The notes under the pieces: model-generated
What the model was told of the DNA's origin: nothing
What the model saw: only the letters and a program-made list of their open reading frames with translations
Databases searched by the model: none
In this document: piece by piece, positions 13,719-25,330 of the stretch
Numbering within the stretch: position 1 is the stretch's first letter
How the letters are laid out: each line of letters starts with the position of its first letter
Program-made: the position numbers and the translations under genes
NCBI GenBank assembly: GCA_037447655.1
Contig: JBBHKE010001283.1
Span: forward strand, 629,173 to 693,172
Reading direction: 5' to 3'
Origin: Zygnema cylindricum
Taxonomy: Eukaryota; Streptophyta; Zygnematophyceae; Zygnematales; Zygnemataceae
Length of the DNA stretch: 64,000 bases

Positions 13719-14271
13719 AAATTCGCAATAAACCGAAAAACATAAAAAAAAGCATTGACTTACCGCAAGTAACGAAGTAAAAATGTAAAATCCGGTGGAT
13801 CGAGTGGACCAGGAGTGCCCAATAATACCGCGTTCACACGATATATATGTCTATAAACATATATTATTATTTTTAAAATTTTTTTTTTCTCAATGAATGC
13901 GCGGACGAAAAGTAAAATAAAAATAAGCAAAACTTTTTTTGGAGAAAAATCTTCCCTGCATACGTGTCCAGAATCAGATATTAGTTCAATCCTCGAAGCT
14001 TCTACCGTCATGGCTCACAATCTCCCTTGCCAAAGGTTGCGGCTGTCTTTTTGCAAGGAGACAAATACCGCATGTCTAATTTGCAGAGGGCGGCTCAGAA
14101 GATTTCAAAAAAACGCGACAAAACTCTCCTAAACAGTATCAGACAAAATCGGCTCAAGTCATTAAGTGCTAAGAGATGTCAGAATCCAGAATCTTTTGGC
14201 GCCAATCGACGTTTGCGATGACGCAATTCTCCAAAACGCCAAAAACCAAATGTACGTCATTAGGGCTTTGC

Positions 14272-14430
14272 TCCATCAGGGGCCAAAAGCGGTCATTTCG
14301 AAGCCGTTTGCAATGATTTGGAAGTTTGTGACCGTACAGATCGGAAGCCGCTAGATCCTACGGCTGTAAACTGCCCTATTATTGAAAAAGGCATAGAAAT
14401 GACCACTTTTCGCCCTTTTTGGCTCCATGG
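14272..14430. repeat. Imperfect fold-back (inverted repeat) with short loop
   Basis: Arms at about 14272-14336 and 14359-14430 are imperfect reverse complements (for example GGTCATTT against AAATGACC, CCAAAA against TTTTTGG, ACCGTA against TACGGC), with a 22-nt centre. It could be the core of a MITE. No target duplication was identified. Confidence 0.55.
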
Positions 14431-15993
14431 AGCGGTGGCCGTAGATGGGGGGCACCACAAAAAAAATAATAAAATGAAAACAAACGAACGATGGTCCAAT
14501 AGGAGGCCCCCGTAAGATGACCGTCACCAAAGTTTCCGCAATGCAAACCTCGCCGCGTGGCTTGGAGAAAAACAAAAAAAAAAAATATCGGAACACAAAC
14601 ATTTGAGAAATCTTTATTTTAAAACTTTTAACGCGTCGTAAAAGTTTTTATGGACCAACTCCGAATACATGGACGAATCATTTACTTTTTCCGACATCGA
14701 AAAGAATCTATAAAAAATATTACGAGCATATTTTTGTGATTCTTGAATACTTTAAAATATGTTATTATTTGTCTATTCTTTGTGATCTTTCCATGCAATC
14801 TAATTTTATTCGTATCTCGCGCTAATGGATAATTGCGATAACGATTGGGGCATTGGGCCGTAGACAAGCCTAGCGATTGAATAAAATGCGACAAAATCTG
14901 CCACAAACCGACAACAAGACTGAGATTTGGTTTGATAATGCGACAAATTTTAAATCCTGGGCGGGCGACGCCTCCAGTTCTGTAGCGTCGAGCTGGACAG
15001 TAATGAATTGTCCAATAAGATGATCTGATCCGTCGACAGCTGGACGGTTGGATTGGAAGCTTGCAACCGTTTGGAAATTTAGGTTTCCGCAAACCGTCAC
15101 ACCGAAGGATCTCAGCCGTTAACATTGGGAGCGGTCGAAGTACTAAAATAGGACCAATCCGGACCGTTGAAGCAAAGGTGGAAAACCAGACAAGGTGAAT
15201 GTCACGTCGCTTCTGAACGGACAAATCAATGTGTACCATTCATTTCTTACAGATAGATTTATTTTTTTTTTAGTTCCTACAGGCTACAGATACTCTAATC
15301 GTAAAATCGTCGCTAGTTCGTCCCCGCGTGTTTTAGAAGCAGTACCATCACTGCGGAAACCAAATCATCGCCGTTCGCATGATTCCTGTCGTTTTGCTCT
15401 GCGAAAGATCGCTGCGACGAAGTTTCCTTCGTCGCTTGCCGACAATTTGCGATTCCTTCGTACGGTTGCAACTTAGGCAGTACGGCGCTAAGTCTTACAT
15501 AATAACGACAGAAAAAAACCAATTCTTTTGCACATGGGGACATACCCTAACTGTCATAGGATAATGCATCGTCCGGACGAAAGTTGAAGATGTACGGTTA
15601 TAGTTTCACAGAAAGTGCAGCGTACCAAAATTGGTCCATGCCAAATTCGTTTACTCCGAGTCGCTGTATTTAACTATTTTATTCCCTTCTATACAAGTGC
15701 GAAGGAAAAAATCAAAGTTCAAAAGTAGGTGAAAGCAAACCCATACAATATGCATATTGTACGCAAAACATACAATATGACCTTAAGACCCATATTGCAT
15801 TGGTCGCAAATTGAAAAAAAATGTGAGGTTGAGGCATATCGATCAATAGAAATTAGCGTCATGTCTAAATTTTGAAAACTTTGGACAAAAAAATGTTTTC
15901 TGTGAGTTTGAATTATTTTTTATTTAAACCGCCATATTGAGGCGTCGGACCGATCGTGATCAAAGCGATCTAAGAAGTGCAATTCGCCCCCCA

Positions 15994-16977
15994 TGACTTC
16001 TGAGTCAGGAAGCCTCTAGATAGTTTTTGGCTAACCCTTCTTCAGCTAGGATCACAGATACACAAGTATGCAAACAAGCAATCTCACCGCACCCCTATGC
16101 ATTCTGGACTCCCCTGAGTCTGCAGCAAAAGAAATCACTGAAAACGGCCAACCAAACGATTAGTTATCAAGTGGCAAAGATGTCAAAATATATACAAGCT
16201 CATTAGGAGAGAGGAGGCTACCTCCTAAATCTCCCAAGGGCTAAACCCCTCTCAGAACTCCTATCTACTATGTACCAACTAATCAGATAACTATAAAGTA
16301 CAGAAAGGTATTGTGGTCGGTGTACTTTCTGTACGGTCTGTGTACGACTCGGCCATTGAGTGGACGTCTGTCTCTTTCTGACTCGCTCTCATGCTCTCCA
16401 AGATTCCCGCTTTCCAATGTTATCTTGCCACGTGGCGCCAGGTCATGTCACGCTCGAAAACCGCCAAAACGCCTATTCTAAGATCTCGGCAATGATGCGC
16501 GCCGTCGGATCCAAAACGGCTTTGAATGCTAGCCGTTGAAAATCGATGCCCGGTACATTTGTTTCGTGCGGTTTCACATTCGCACTATGATCCGATTTGT
16601 TTCTATGTTACTTATCCATAGTTCCGTAAATCGAATTAGTAGACTCTAACATATTTAAATACTTATCATACCCCATGTACTCTAACGAACTTCAACGACA
16701 GACCAGCTAAGGCAGACAGCTACGCCTCGCCTTGCTGGTCGGAGGTTCGAGTCCTGCAGGACTGGACCTTTTGGTAGAAGTGACTTATGTCACTTTTTCT
16801 AACCTGCCTAAGGTGCCAAGGCAGCCATGGCTCCACCACCCTCTCTCTCCTTCAGTGACTACGACAAGTATGGGGGATAGAGAGGAGAGGTGGAGGCAGA
16901 CTGCCCATGCTTTTCAATTCTATTTCCACTAAGCTATTTAGACCTAGAAAATACTTTATAACTCTAATAATTAAACA
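15994..16977 (-). mobile_element. Copia LTR in minus orientation (3' LTR of a deleted element)
   Basis: The high end is at 16977, where the minus strand begins TGTTTAATTATTAGAG just after a purine tract. The low end, about 15994, is approximate. It carries the GACTC-loop-GAGTC hairpin at 16107-16120 and the antisense tRNA-like module at 16703-16754. It lies 3' of the RNase H fragment at 16978-17256. Confidence 0.7.
16703..16767 (+). promoter_or_regulatory. tRNA-like module with consensus B-box, antisense in LTR
   Basis: An A-box-like CAGCTAAGGC is followed by GGTTCGAGTCC at 16744-16754, an exact match to the RNA polymerase III B-box consensus. GACCAGC (16701-16707) can pair with GCTGGTC (16734-16740). 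Directly after the B-box lies the palindrome AGTCCTGCAGGACT. The module runs opposite to the retroelement. Transcription by Pol III is not shown by sequence alone. Confidence 0.5.
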
Positions 16978-17256
16978 CTCCCTTTATTTTATAGTTTAAC
17001 TTAAGCTTTTCTTTTAGTCCACACTTCTCTCTACAATATTTTAATTTGGGTGAGGGCACATGTTTCGTCATCATATCGACAATCATTTCTCCATCTGGTT
17101 TATACACAAGATTAACAATTTTTCTTTCGACTTTTTCCCTCACAAAACTCCGTCTTATGTCCATGTGTTTAGCTTTGAAATGATGTTTTGGATTGGCTAC
17201 AATTGCAAATGTAGCCTGATTATCAAAAAAGACTTCATGCATCCCTTTCTTGATGT
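16978..17256 (-). pseudogene. Copia RNase H C-terminal fragment
   Basis: Minus-strand codons give the end of a copia polyprotein: [20 protein letters not shown], then the HMDIR..FVREKVE region, ending in CGLKEK as in the intact element downstream. The upstream side jumps into LTR sequence at about 17257, so most of pol and gag are deleted. A purine tract at the low end leads into the LTR. Confidence 0.85.
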
Positions 17257-17637
17257 ACGCTACGATGCGCGCCGTCGTATCCAAAACGAATTTATATGTT
17301 AGCCGTTGAAAATTGATGTCCGATACATTTGTTTCGTGCGGTTTCACATTCGCACTATAATCCGGTTTATTTCTATGTTACTTATCCATAATTCAGTAAA
17401 TCAAATTTGTAAACTCTCACATATTTAAATACTTATCATACCCCATGTAAATAACAGGCTTCAACGACAGACCGGCTAAGGTTGACGACTACGCCTCACC
17501 CTGTCGGTCAGAGGTTTGAGTCTTGGCAGACTCAACCTTTTTAGTAGAAGTAACTTATGTCTCTTTTTATATCTTGCCTAAGGTGCCAAGGTAGCCATGG
17601 CTCCACCACTCTCTCTCCTTCAATGACTACGATAAGT
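17257..17637 (-). mobile_element. Partial copia LTR (5' LTR remnant of the deleted element)
   Basis: Closely similar to 16480-16860, including the GATGCGCGCCGTCG start and a decayed tRNA-like module (GACCGGC with GTCGGTC, B-box-like GGTTTGAGTCT near 17513, then hairpin TGAGTCT-TGGC-AGACTCA). It is interrupted at 17638 by insertion of the CAG-LTR copia element. Confidence 0.7.
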
Positions 17638-18255
17638 TGTTGTTTTTGGAAAGCTTTCAGTCTCAGCAGACAAAGCAGCGCAGCAGCACTGCAGCGCAGC
17701 AGCAGAGCAGCGCAGCAGCAGAGCAGCTACAATGTAGACAGAGCAACGCAGCAACTAAGCTGCGACACATACAGGACAACGCAGTTGCGGTCACTTTGGA
17801 TATGATTCGGTATGGACAACGCAGCTGCGATTGATACGAATCAAGTCAAAGAACCTCAACTTAGTGGGTACCTCAGTGGTAGCTCAATGGTAGCTTAGTG
17901 GTAGCTCAGTGGTAGCTCACTGGTAGCTCAGTGGTAGCTTAGTATTAGCTTGGCAGCTTGACGTACCTCTCAAGTACACTAGTATTACCCGTACAACACT
18001 AGTATAAGACTTAGGACTCAGAACACATGATGTATCCAGACTTCCAAGTAGTAAAAGTGCAAACAGTTTTTGGGAAACTTCTGAGTATTATATCTTGAGT
18101 GTTGCCGGGTCAATTCTACTCAAATTCTAGGAGTTGTCAGTGTTTATGCTGCTCTATACTTTGGTAGAGCTTTGTGAAGTTTAGAGGCGTGTATAAGATT
18201 TGTTGTGCACTTGTAAACAGCTGTTTGGTAGGATTCTTGATAGCTTCTGAGAGTG
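17638..18255 (+). repeat. 5' LTR of the CAG-rich copia element
   Basis: Contains a GCAGCAGAGCAGC-type tract (about 17675-17765), GCAGCTGCGA motifs, and a tandem 10-11 bp array TGGTAGCTCAG at about 17874-17950. The 3' LTR is about 60 bp longer, mainly in the CAG tract. Confidence 0.75.
17874..17950 (+). repeat. Tandem array of A-box-like TAGCTCAGTGG units
   Basis: About seven units of 10-11 bp; several read TAGCTCAGTGG or TAGCTTAGTGG, which fit the Pol III A-box and tRNA D-arm consensus TRGCNNAGYGG. The matching array in the 3' LTR is at about 22867-22945. I found no B-box nearby. Confidence 0.7.
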
Positions 18256-18259
18256 TATC

Positions 18260-21200
18260 ATGTCTACTTCTACTATTACTGCTGCTCCTCCATCTACACC
18301 GGTGGTTGTAGAACAACATATTATAGGCTTGTCATCAAGAATTCCTATCTTTTCCGGGGAAAAGTATGTTTACTGGGCGGATATGGTGGAGACACATTTT
18401 CAGAATTTCAATCTTTTGGATATATTGGATGGTTCTCTGGATGAATCTGATGCGTCATGGTCTAAGAAAAATACGCAAGCTCGTTCTATTCTGAAATTTT
18501 GTATATCTGAGGACTTAGCTATGTCTCGGATAAAAATGAAAAAAACAATTGATATCTGGAAATCTCTTAAAAATGATTATGAAAAGGCTAATGTCCAGGA
18601 AGAGCTTGAATTGGCTGGAAAAATTTGGGACTATAAGTACACTGACGGTACAATGGCTGAATATTCTAACAAATTTTTCATCCTTGTAGATGCACATGTT
18701 TGTGCAGGTGGGGTGATTTCTCCCTTTCAACAGGCAGCTTTTCTCATGAGGGGTCTCCCTCGTAGTATGAAAGGAGCATCTTACATGCTAAACAAAAAGA
18801 TAAAGCTAGCTGGACTTTACAGTTAGCCATCAATATTTTACTAGAGGAGGAAGCCACATCTAATATTTTTAATGTTGAGCAGGTACAGGCTTTTAATTCA
18901 GACATTGGAAGGAAAGGTCAATTTAATCAGCAACGGAATCAGTTTAACCAGTTCAGAGAGTTTAATCATGGTGGAAATAGACAATCCACCAATACATGTT
19001 TTTATTGTAGTGAGAGAGGTCATGGATACAAATTCTGTCCTAAACTTAAACAAGCTAACGATACAGGTTTATATATGTCAGGATGGCAACAAAGTCAGTT
19101 ATACAAAACCTTCACGGGGCCTACACCTCGTGGAAATGCATTGTTTTCAGCTTCTTCATCACTCCAGGACGAGACTCTAACATTTTTTGAGGAGGACGAC
19201 ACGGATCTATTCGCTATGGCGGCAGCAATGGAGGGCACAAAGGACCTTGGATGGATAATGGATACAAGAGCGTCAGCCCACATGTGCTGGAACAAGGCCA
19301 TCTTCAACAATCTGAAAGCAACGCCGAAGAAAAATATTTATTATGCTTGTGGAATGAGTGTCCAGACTCGTGCTGTGGGTGATGTGTCCTTACTAGTTGA
19401 TGTAGAAGGAAAATCAATTGAAAGGAATATTCACAATGTCTTATTCGTGCTTGACTTTAAGAAAAGACTGTTTTCTACGTCGTTGGTAGAGAGTAAAGGC
19501 TTTGAGGTTAATTTAAAAAATGGTCGGCAGGTTGTTAGCAAAAATGGCAAGGTTGCGGTTACAAGTACTAGAGATAGTAGCAAGATGTACCGTATGGATA
19601 TGGCTAATACCAAGGAGAATGATGATCTGTACTCCGGTGCTTTGCACTCAAATGAGTTGTGGCATAAAAGATTAGGCCATTTAAACTATGATAGTTTGAG
19701 AAAACTGGTCCTTGCTAGCAAAATAGAGGGTGTATCAATCACAGATGAGCCGGTCAAAACATGTGATGGTTGCGCTTTAGGCAAAATCCACAGACTGCCA
19801 TTTCCTAAGGAGTTTGAGCATCGGTCAACAAAACTTTTAAAACAAATTCATTCGGATGTTTTTGGTCCTGCGAAGGTTCTTTCTGCCGGGGGGATGAAAT
19901 ATATGGTCACATTTACAGATGATTTCTCCTAGTTTACAAAAGATTACTTCATGAAAGAAAAGAGAGAAGTGTTTGGTCACTTCAAACAATATAAACCATG
20001 GGTTGAAAAGCATCATAATTTACCTATTTTGCAGCTCAGATCGGACAATGGTGGTGAATACACATCAAAGGAATTTAAAACCTTTTTACTCGAGGAGGGA
20101 ATAAGTCATCTATTGATGTTCCATATTCACCGGAACAAAATGGGGTGTAGGAGAGGTTAAATAGAACTCTCACGGAGAGCTCTGGGTCGATGCTTGCGGA
20201 TAAAAATGTGGATCCGATATTTTGGGCTGAGGCTCTTAATTGTGCTGTTTATATTTAAAATAGGACAGGATCAAGATCGGTAAAAACTACTCCTTTCGAG
20301 ATCTGGAGAGGTAACAAACCAGATGTTAGCCATTTCAAAGTCTTTGGTAGTCAATGCTTTATCTTGGATACGTCTTCAAATAGGTGGAAAATGGAACCAA
20401 AGGGATTACCGGGTATTCTGTTAGGATATGATGATCACTCAAAAGGTTTAGAGTCTTTGTGTTTGAGAGGCAAAAAATAGTTGTAGCACGGAATATTATT
20501 GTAAAGGATGAGCTTGACTCCATAGATTTATTTCAAATGACAGAACAACAAAAGCAGCAAGAAGAACAGGAATATGTCATTTTAGATTGCATGCAACAAA
20601 TTATCCCGCAGATGCAAAATTCTCCAGTAGTGACTCCGAAGTCCGCCTCTCTGCAAGTTCCTCAACAAGTTCAGTTCCAACCGGATCAACAGCGGTCAAT
20701 ACACACAGATCCCAACCAGCGCAATCACCGCAATGCGCGGCATCCAACGATCTCAGCCTCAGAATTTCAGGGGGGAAGAAGATCCAGCAGCCGCCTACTA
20801 GCAAGCTCTCACTTTGCCTACTCGGCAACCTCAGGGCAGCCCTTGACCATCCAAGAGGCCTTCTCATCACCGGAGCGGAATCACTAGATCGCGGCAGCAA
20901 ACAACGAAATGAACTCCATCATGGAGGCTCAAACATGGGAGCTTGTGGACCTTCCTCCGGACCGAAAAGCGATCGGCAGCAAATGGGTATTCAAGGTGAA
21001 GTTAAATTCCGATAACACCATTGAACGCTATAACGCCAGACTTGTGGCAACGGGCTACAATCAAGAGGAAGGAATCGATTTTGAAGAAACATTTTCTCCG
21101 ATTGTAAGATTTCCGACAGTTAGGATTTTGCTGTCCCTAGCTGCTATAGAAGATATGGAAATTCATCAGATGGATGTAAAGACGGCCTTTTTGCATGGAG

Positions 21201-22414
21201 AAGTAGAAGAAATCATTTACATGCAGCAGCCTAAAATGCATGCAGAACCAGGAAAAGAGCACTTAGTTTGCAAACTGTTAAAATCTTTGTAAGGCCTAAA
21301 ACAGGCCCCTAGGCAATGGAATTTGAAGCTTGATGAATTCTTAACTAGTCTAGGATTTCAAAGGATAAGTTCTGATCACTCTATTTATGTTCTATAGGGT
21401 GAAAATGGGATAGTGTATATAGCGGTGTATGTAGATGATTTACTATTAATTAGCAAATCAATGACTGAAATTAACAAAATCAAAACTGCTCTAAACTCAC
21501 GGTTCGAGATGAAAGACCTCGGTGAGGCAAAGTATGTTTTGGGTATCCAGGTAGAGAGGGACAGAAATAAGAAAGTAATACAATTGACTCAAAAAGAGGC
21601 TATTGGAAATATGTTAGATGAGTATGGAATGCGGGGGGCAAAAGGATGTCTAACTCCAATGGAGTTTCAGTAGAAGTTGGAGGGAGAAGAGACAGAACTG
21701 GGTGTCATTGTTAGCGAGTATTTAGAGCCAGGGGAGAAAGATCCTCTGTCACTGATACCTTATAGACAGATAGTAGGAAGCTTAATATATTTCATGAACT
21801 GTACCTGTCCTGACATTGCTGCAGTAGTTGGGGTACTGAGCAGAAATCTAGAGAATCCGAGAAAGTCTGATTTTGATGCAGCAAGGAGAGTCTTAAGATA
21901 TTTGGTAGGAGCCAAAGACCTCAAACTCACACTAGGCGGAAGCGAAGTAAAACTGCAAACGTGGAGTGAGGCAAGCTATGGTGACATGCCAAGCTAGAAG
22001 TCCACCACGGGATTTGTTCTACAAATTGGGAACGGGACTTGCTGCTGGAGCAGCAAACTTCAAAAGGTTACAGCACAATCGACAATGGAGTCAGAATATA
22101 TGGCAGCAACCTCGACCCTCAAAGAACTCTTACGGGTAAAATCCATGTTATAAGAACTAGGATACACACAGATTGGTCCATAGGTGATTTGGTGTGATAA
22201 CCAGGATGCCATTGCCATTGCGTCTAACCCGAGTCATCACTTCAAAAGCAAGCACATGGATGTAAGATTACACTTTGTAAGAGAAAAAGTGTTCTCTAAA
22301 GTGATTAAATTATGTTCTTTGCCAGATGCAAAAATGATTGTTGATATGCTCACTAAAGCTCTTCCCGCTCCTAAATTGAAGTATTCCAGAGACGCAGTGG
22401 GACTAAGGAAATAG
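18260..22414 (+). pseudogene. Broken copia gag-pol of the CAG-LTR element
   Basis: It starts ATGTCTACT at 18260. Gag: a UBN2-like region, then a CX2CX4HX4C knuckle (CFYCSERGHGYKFC) near 18990. Pol order: protease (DTRASAH in place of D-S/T-G, so the active site is altered), WHKRLGH pre-integrase, integrase (HSDVFGP, RSDNGGE), RT with YVDDLL near 21427, RNase H ending near 22411. Breaks include a frameshift near 18806, in-frame TAG at 19930, disruptions at 20110-20260, stops near 21289, 21397, 21671 and 21995. Clearly inactive. Confidence 0.9.
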
Positions 22415-22566
22415 TTGTGTTGCTATACTGCTATACTGCTATGCTGCGATACTGCGCTAAGTCCAACAATGAGATGTAGTTGGACTCGGTGACTTGCAAA
22501 TTGCTATGTTGCGCTAGTTTGTCATCGCAGCTGCGCCGGTATACTTAATCTAAAGCTTTAGGGGAG

Positions 22567-23245
22567 TGTTGTTTTTGGAAGGCTTTCAGTCTCAACAGAC
22601 AGAGCAGCACAGCAGCACAGCAGCGCAGCAGTGGAGTAGCGCAGCAGCAGAGCAGCTGCTATGCAGACAGAGCAGCGCAGCAGCAAAGCAGCGCAGCAGC
22701 AGAGCAATGCAGCAGCGCAGCTGCTATGCTGACAGAGCAACACAGCAGCTAAGCTGCGACACATACAGGACAACACAGCTGCGGTCACTTTAGATATGAT
22801 TCGGTACACACAACGCAGCAGCGATTGATACGAATCAAGTCAGCCAACCTCAACTTAGTGGGTACCTAAGTGGTAGCTCAATGGTAGCTTAGTGGTAGCT
22901 CAGTGGTAGCTCACTGGTAGCTCAGTGGTAGCTTAGCATTAGCTTGGCAGCTTGACATACCTCTCAGGTACACTAGTACTGTTGGTACAACACTAGTATA
23001 AGTCTTAGAACTCAGAACACATGATGTATTTAGACTTTCAAGTAGTAAACCTGCAGACAACTTTTGGGAAACTTTTGAGCATTATATCTTGAGTGTTATC
23101 GGGTTAATTGTACTGAAACTTTGAGAGTTGTCAGTGTTTATGCTGCTCTAAACTTTGATAGATCTTTGAGAAGTTTGGAAGTTATAAGATTTAGTGAGCA
23201 CTGTAAATAGGCTGTTTGGTAGGATTCTTAATAGCTTACAGAGTG
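22567..23245 (+). repeat. 3' LTR of the CAG-rich copia element
   Basis: Preceded by a polypurine-type tract (TAAAGCTTTAGGGGAG). Same layout as the 5' LTR, with an expanded CAG/CAGCG tract at about 22600-22745. Confidence 0.75.
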
Positions 23246-24395
23246 TAAGTGTCTCGCCCCTCACCCACCCTCAAAGGTGCTTTCCAATGGCAGGCTTTTA
23301 AGGGGAAAGTATGATGACAGGAGCTCTATGTGAAAAGAGGTTTTGAGGGATAGTGAGTGGACCAGTAAGGCGTCCATCTAGTTTAGCCATTCCTCCATGG
23401 ATCGGGGGAAGCACGTTTACCAAAAAAAGAGATCCAGCTCGACCAGAGGATTAAGAAGACAGGGAGAGCATTGTGATGGAAAAAGGGAAAGACAAGGAGA
23501 CAGTTACACCGATAGCAACACCTATTGCAACCGTTTTAGCATTTATTTCACTTATTCTAAGGAATGAGGAGAATGATGTTGATACTTGGGACTACAACAA
23601 TATGGCGGCAAAGCACTTCATTCTCTGCCATTTTACTCAAGGACTTGTATCTCTTTATAGAAAGGGCAGGTAGAAAGGGCATCCGATCTGTATATTGCCC
23701 TCATGGAGATGTACCAGAGTGGTACCATTGAGCAACAGCAATTGGGTGAACAAAAGATAGATGCATATGCATACAAAAGGGGAAAGATGTTAGACTCTTG
23801 TAATGAGCTTGCAACCCTTTTCATGGAACTAGAGATTGCTGGACAAGTAGAAACATAAAAGATAAAGGTTAATTGTCTACTCATGAAGTTACCCGATGAC
23901 TCTGAAAACATAGTCAACTGTGTACAAGATTTGCCGGACTCCTGCTGGATTTTGAATTATGTGGTAGGGATGATTCGCGTTCAAGAGAATACGATAAGGA
24001 CCCGGAGGGGATGGAAAAGTGGACAAACTTTGGCAGCAAGAACCGTTTGGAGGAACAAGGATTCCAAAAAAATCATTAGGAAACTATAGAGAAGGAGGAC
24101 AAAAACTCAGTCCGATGTATCCCGACCGAGGTTCTCAAAGGGATCATGTCACTTTTGCTATAAACTAGCACACTATATGGTGGAGTGGACTAAGCTAACC
24201 GAACTTTGGTTAAAGGAGGGGTAAACAGGTGGACCTATGAGTGGAAAGAAAAAGGCCCTTGTGACAGAAGTACATGAGGCGCAATCTGAGGACGAGGACG
24301 ATAAGCTCTTTTTGGATGAGGAGTTGGAAGGGAAAACCTGTTGTTTTACAATTATCGTTGCAGGAGTGGACCTAACACTAGTAGTGGAAGTAGAC
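23246..24395 (+). pseudogene. Copia gag fragment with decayed zinc knuckle
   Basis: Collinear with the gag start of the intact element at 39984-41060. It begins in the diverged PBS and start region (CACCCACCCTC), includes the AAKHF..CHFTQGL and KLPDD regions, and has a knuckle CHFCYKLAHYMVEW in which the last Cys is Trp. Several stops and frameshifts. It ends where minus-orientation LTR sequence begins, around 24395. Confidence 0.75.
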
Positions 24396-25330
24396 ATGTA
24401 AACATCAAAAACTTTAAAGGCCTTCTTACACAACCAACTTCTAGCTTACATAGAATGTGACTCAATATGCTAAACTGTACTAAATTCAGCACAAAAACCA
24501 CACAATAAACAGGCAATTTCCAAAATTTCTCCCAAATTGATTCAGTAAACCATAAGATATGATGTCTGGAAGTTTCCCAAAAACTGCCCTTAGATTATCA
24601 TAATCCCAAAATTGGATGCTTTAAATTTATCTAAGTCTTAAACTATATACTCACAGTGAGTATCTACTGCTAACCATCAAATTAGATGTTCTCACCTGGA
24701 ACTGGAGTAGTATATTATCAACGACAAAGTACCTAAACTGTACGTCACTGTACTGTGAGTACTTCCAAACCCTAATTGCTACTTTCTAAAAACTTGAATA
24801 GTGAAACACTATTTTCTATCAAGCTAAACTACAAATCAATGTTCTTCGGATATATACAAATGGAAGACCGTACACTAAATGTGTCAGGTGCTCAGTCAGC
24901 AATGGTTACTAAAGTCCGACCAACTGTGGTCGTGTAGTACGAAGAACCTGAGTGCGTACGGGTATGCTTCGTCACTTGTGGTCCCATGTGAATTGCGTTT
25001 GTCGGTATGATTCGAATCAATGGTCACTCTAGGATACCATACCATACATTTCCTAGATATATGGTTCAGACTCCGTTCGTCCGATTTTGTGAATCCGTTC
25101 GTCTAATGCGTGACACGTGTAAATGGTCGTCGGTGTCATTCCGTAAAACCTGCATAGCCTTCTCTTGTTGACGCGTGTCCGTGTGGAAGTACAACATACT
25201 CAAAAGGTGCTTCTCCTACTGTCACACTATTCAAGGTAAGTATTACAGCATTGTTTTCCAAATATATTCTAAGTCCATAACCACTCCTCACAACTCCATC
25301 TACTAAATCTAAAGATTTCATATTTCAACA
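24396..25330 (-). mobile_element. Copia LTR, minus orientation
   Basis: The high end at 25330 is clear: the minus strand starts TGTTGAAATATGAAATC after a purine tract (TCTTTAGG in reverse). The low end is approximate. It is related to the CAG-LTR family (shared 'CCCAAAAACTG' segment) but lacks the CAG tract. It serves as the 3' LTR for the minus pol fragment at 25331-27832. Confidence 0.6.

Larger units (their letters stand above)
11782..15993. other. Intergenic stretch without a recognised gene
   Basis: Apart from the unexplained ORF at 12894-13718 and the fold-back near 14272-14430, I see no gene, RNA gene or known element here. An 18-bp perfect palindrome (TACAATATGCATATTGTA) lies at 15744-15761. 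The sequence is moderately AT-rich and looks like decayed repeats. Confidence 0.45.
17638..23245 (+). mobile_element. Degenerate copia element with CAG-rich LTRs
   Basis: A 5.6-kb element with direct LTRs at 17638-18255 and 22567-23245, both beginning TGTTGTTTTTGGAA. The TAAGT at 17633-17637 and 23246-23250 is a probable 5-bp target duplication; with it the LTRs end in GAGTG rather than CA, so the right boundary is provisional. The internal region holds a broken gag-pol. The element sits inside an older minus-orientation LTR. Confidence 0.8.

Noticed and set aside
18240-18270. Primer-binding site of the CAG-LTR element
   Set aside because: TGTATCATG after the LTR weakly resembles plant copia PBS TGGTATCA, but the LTR end is uncertain and the match is too short.
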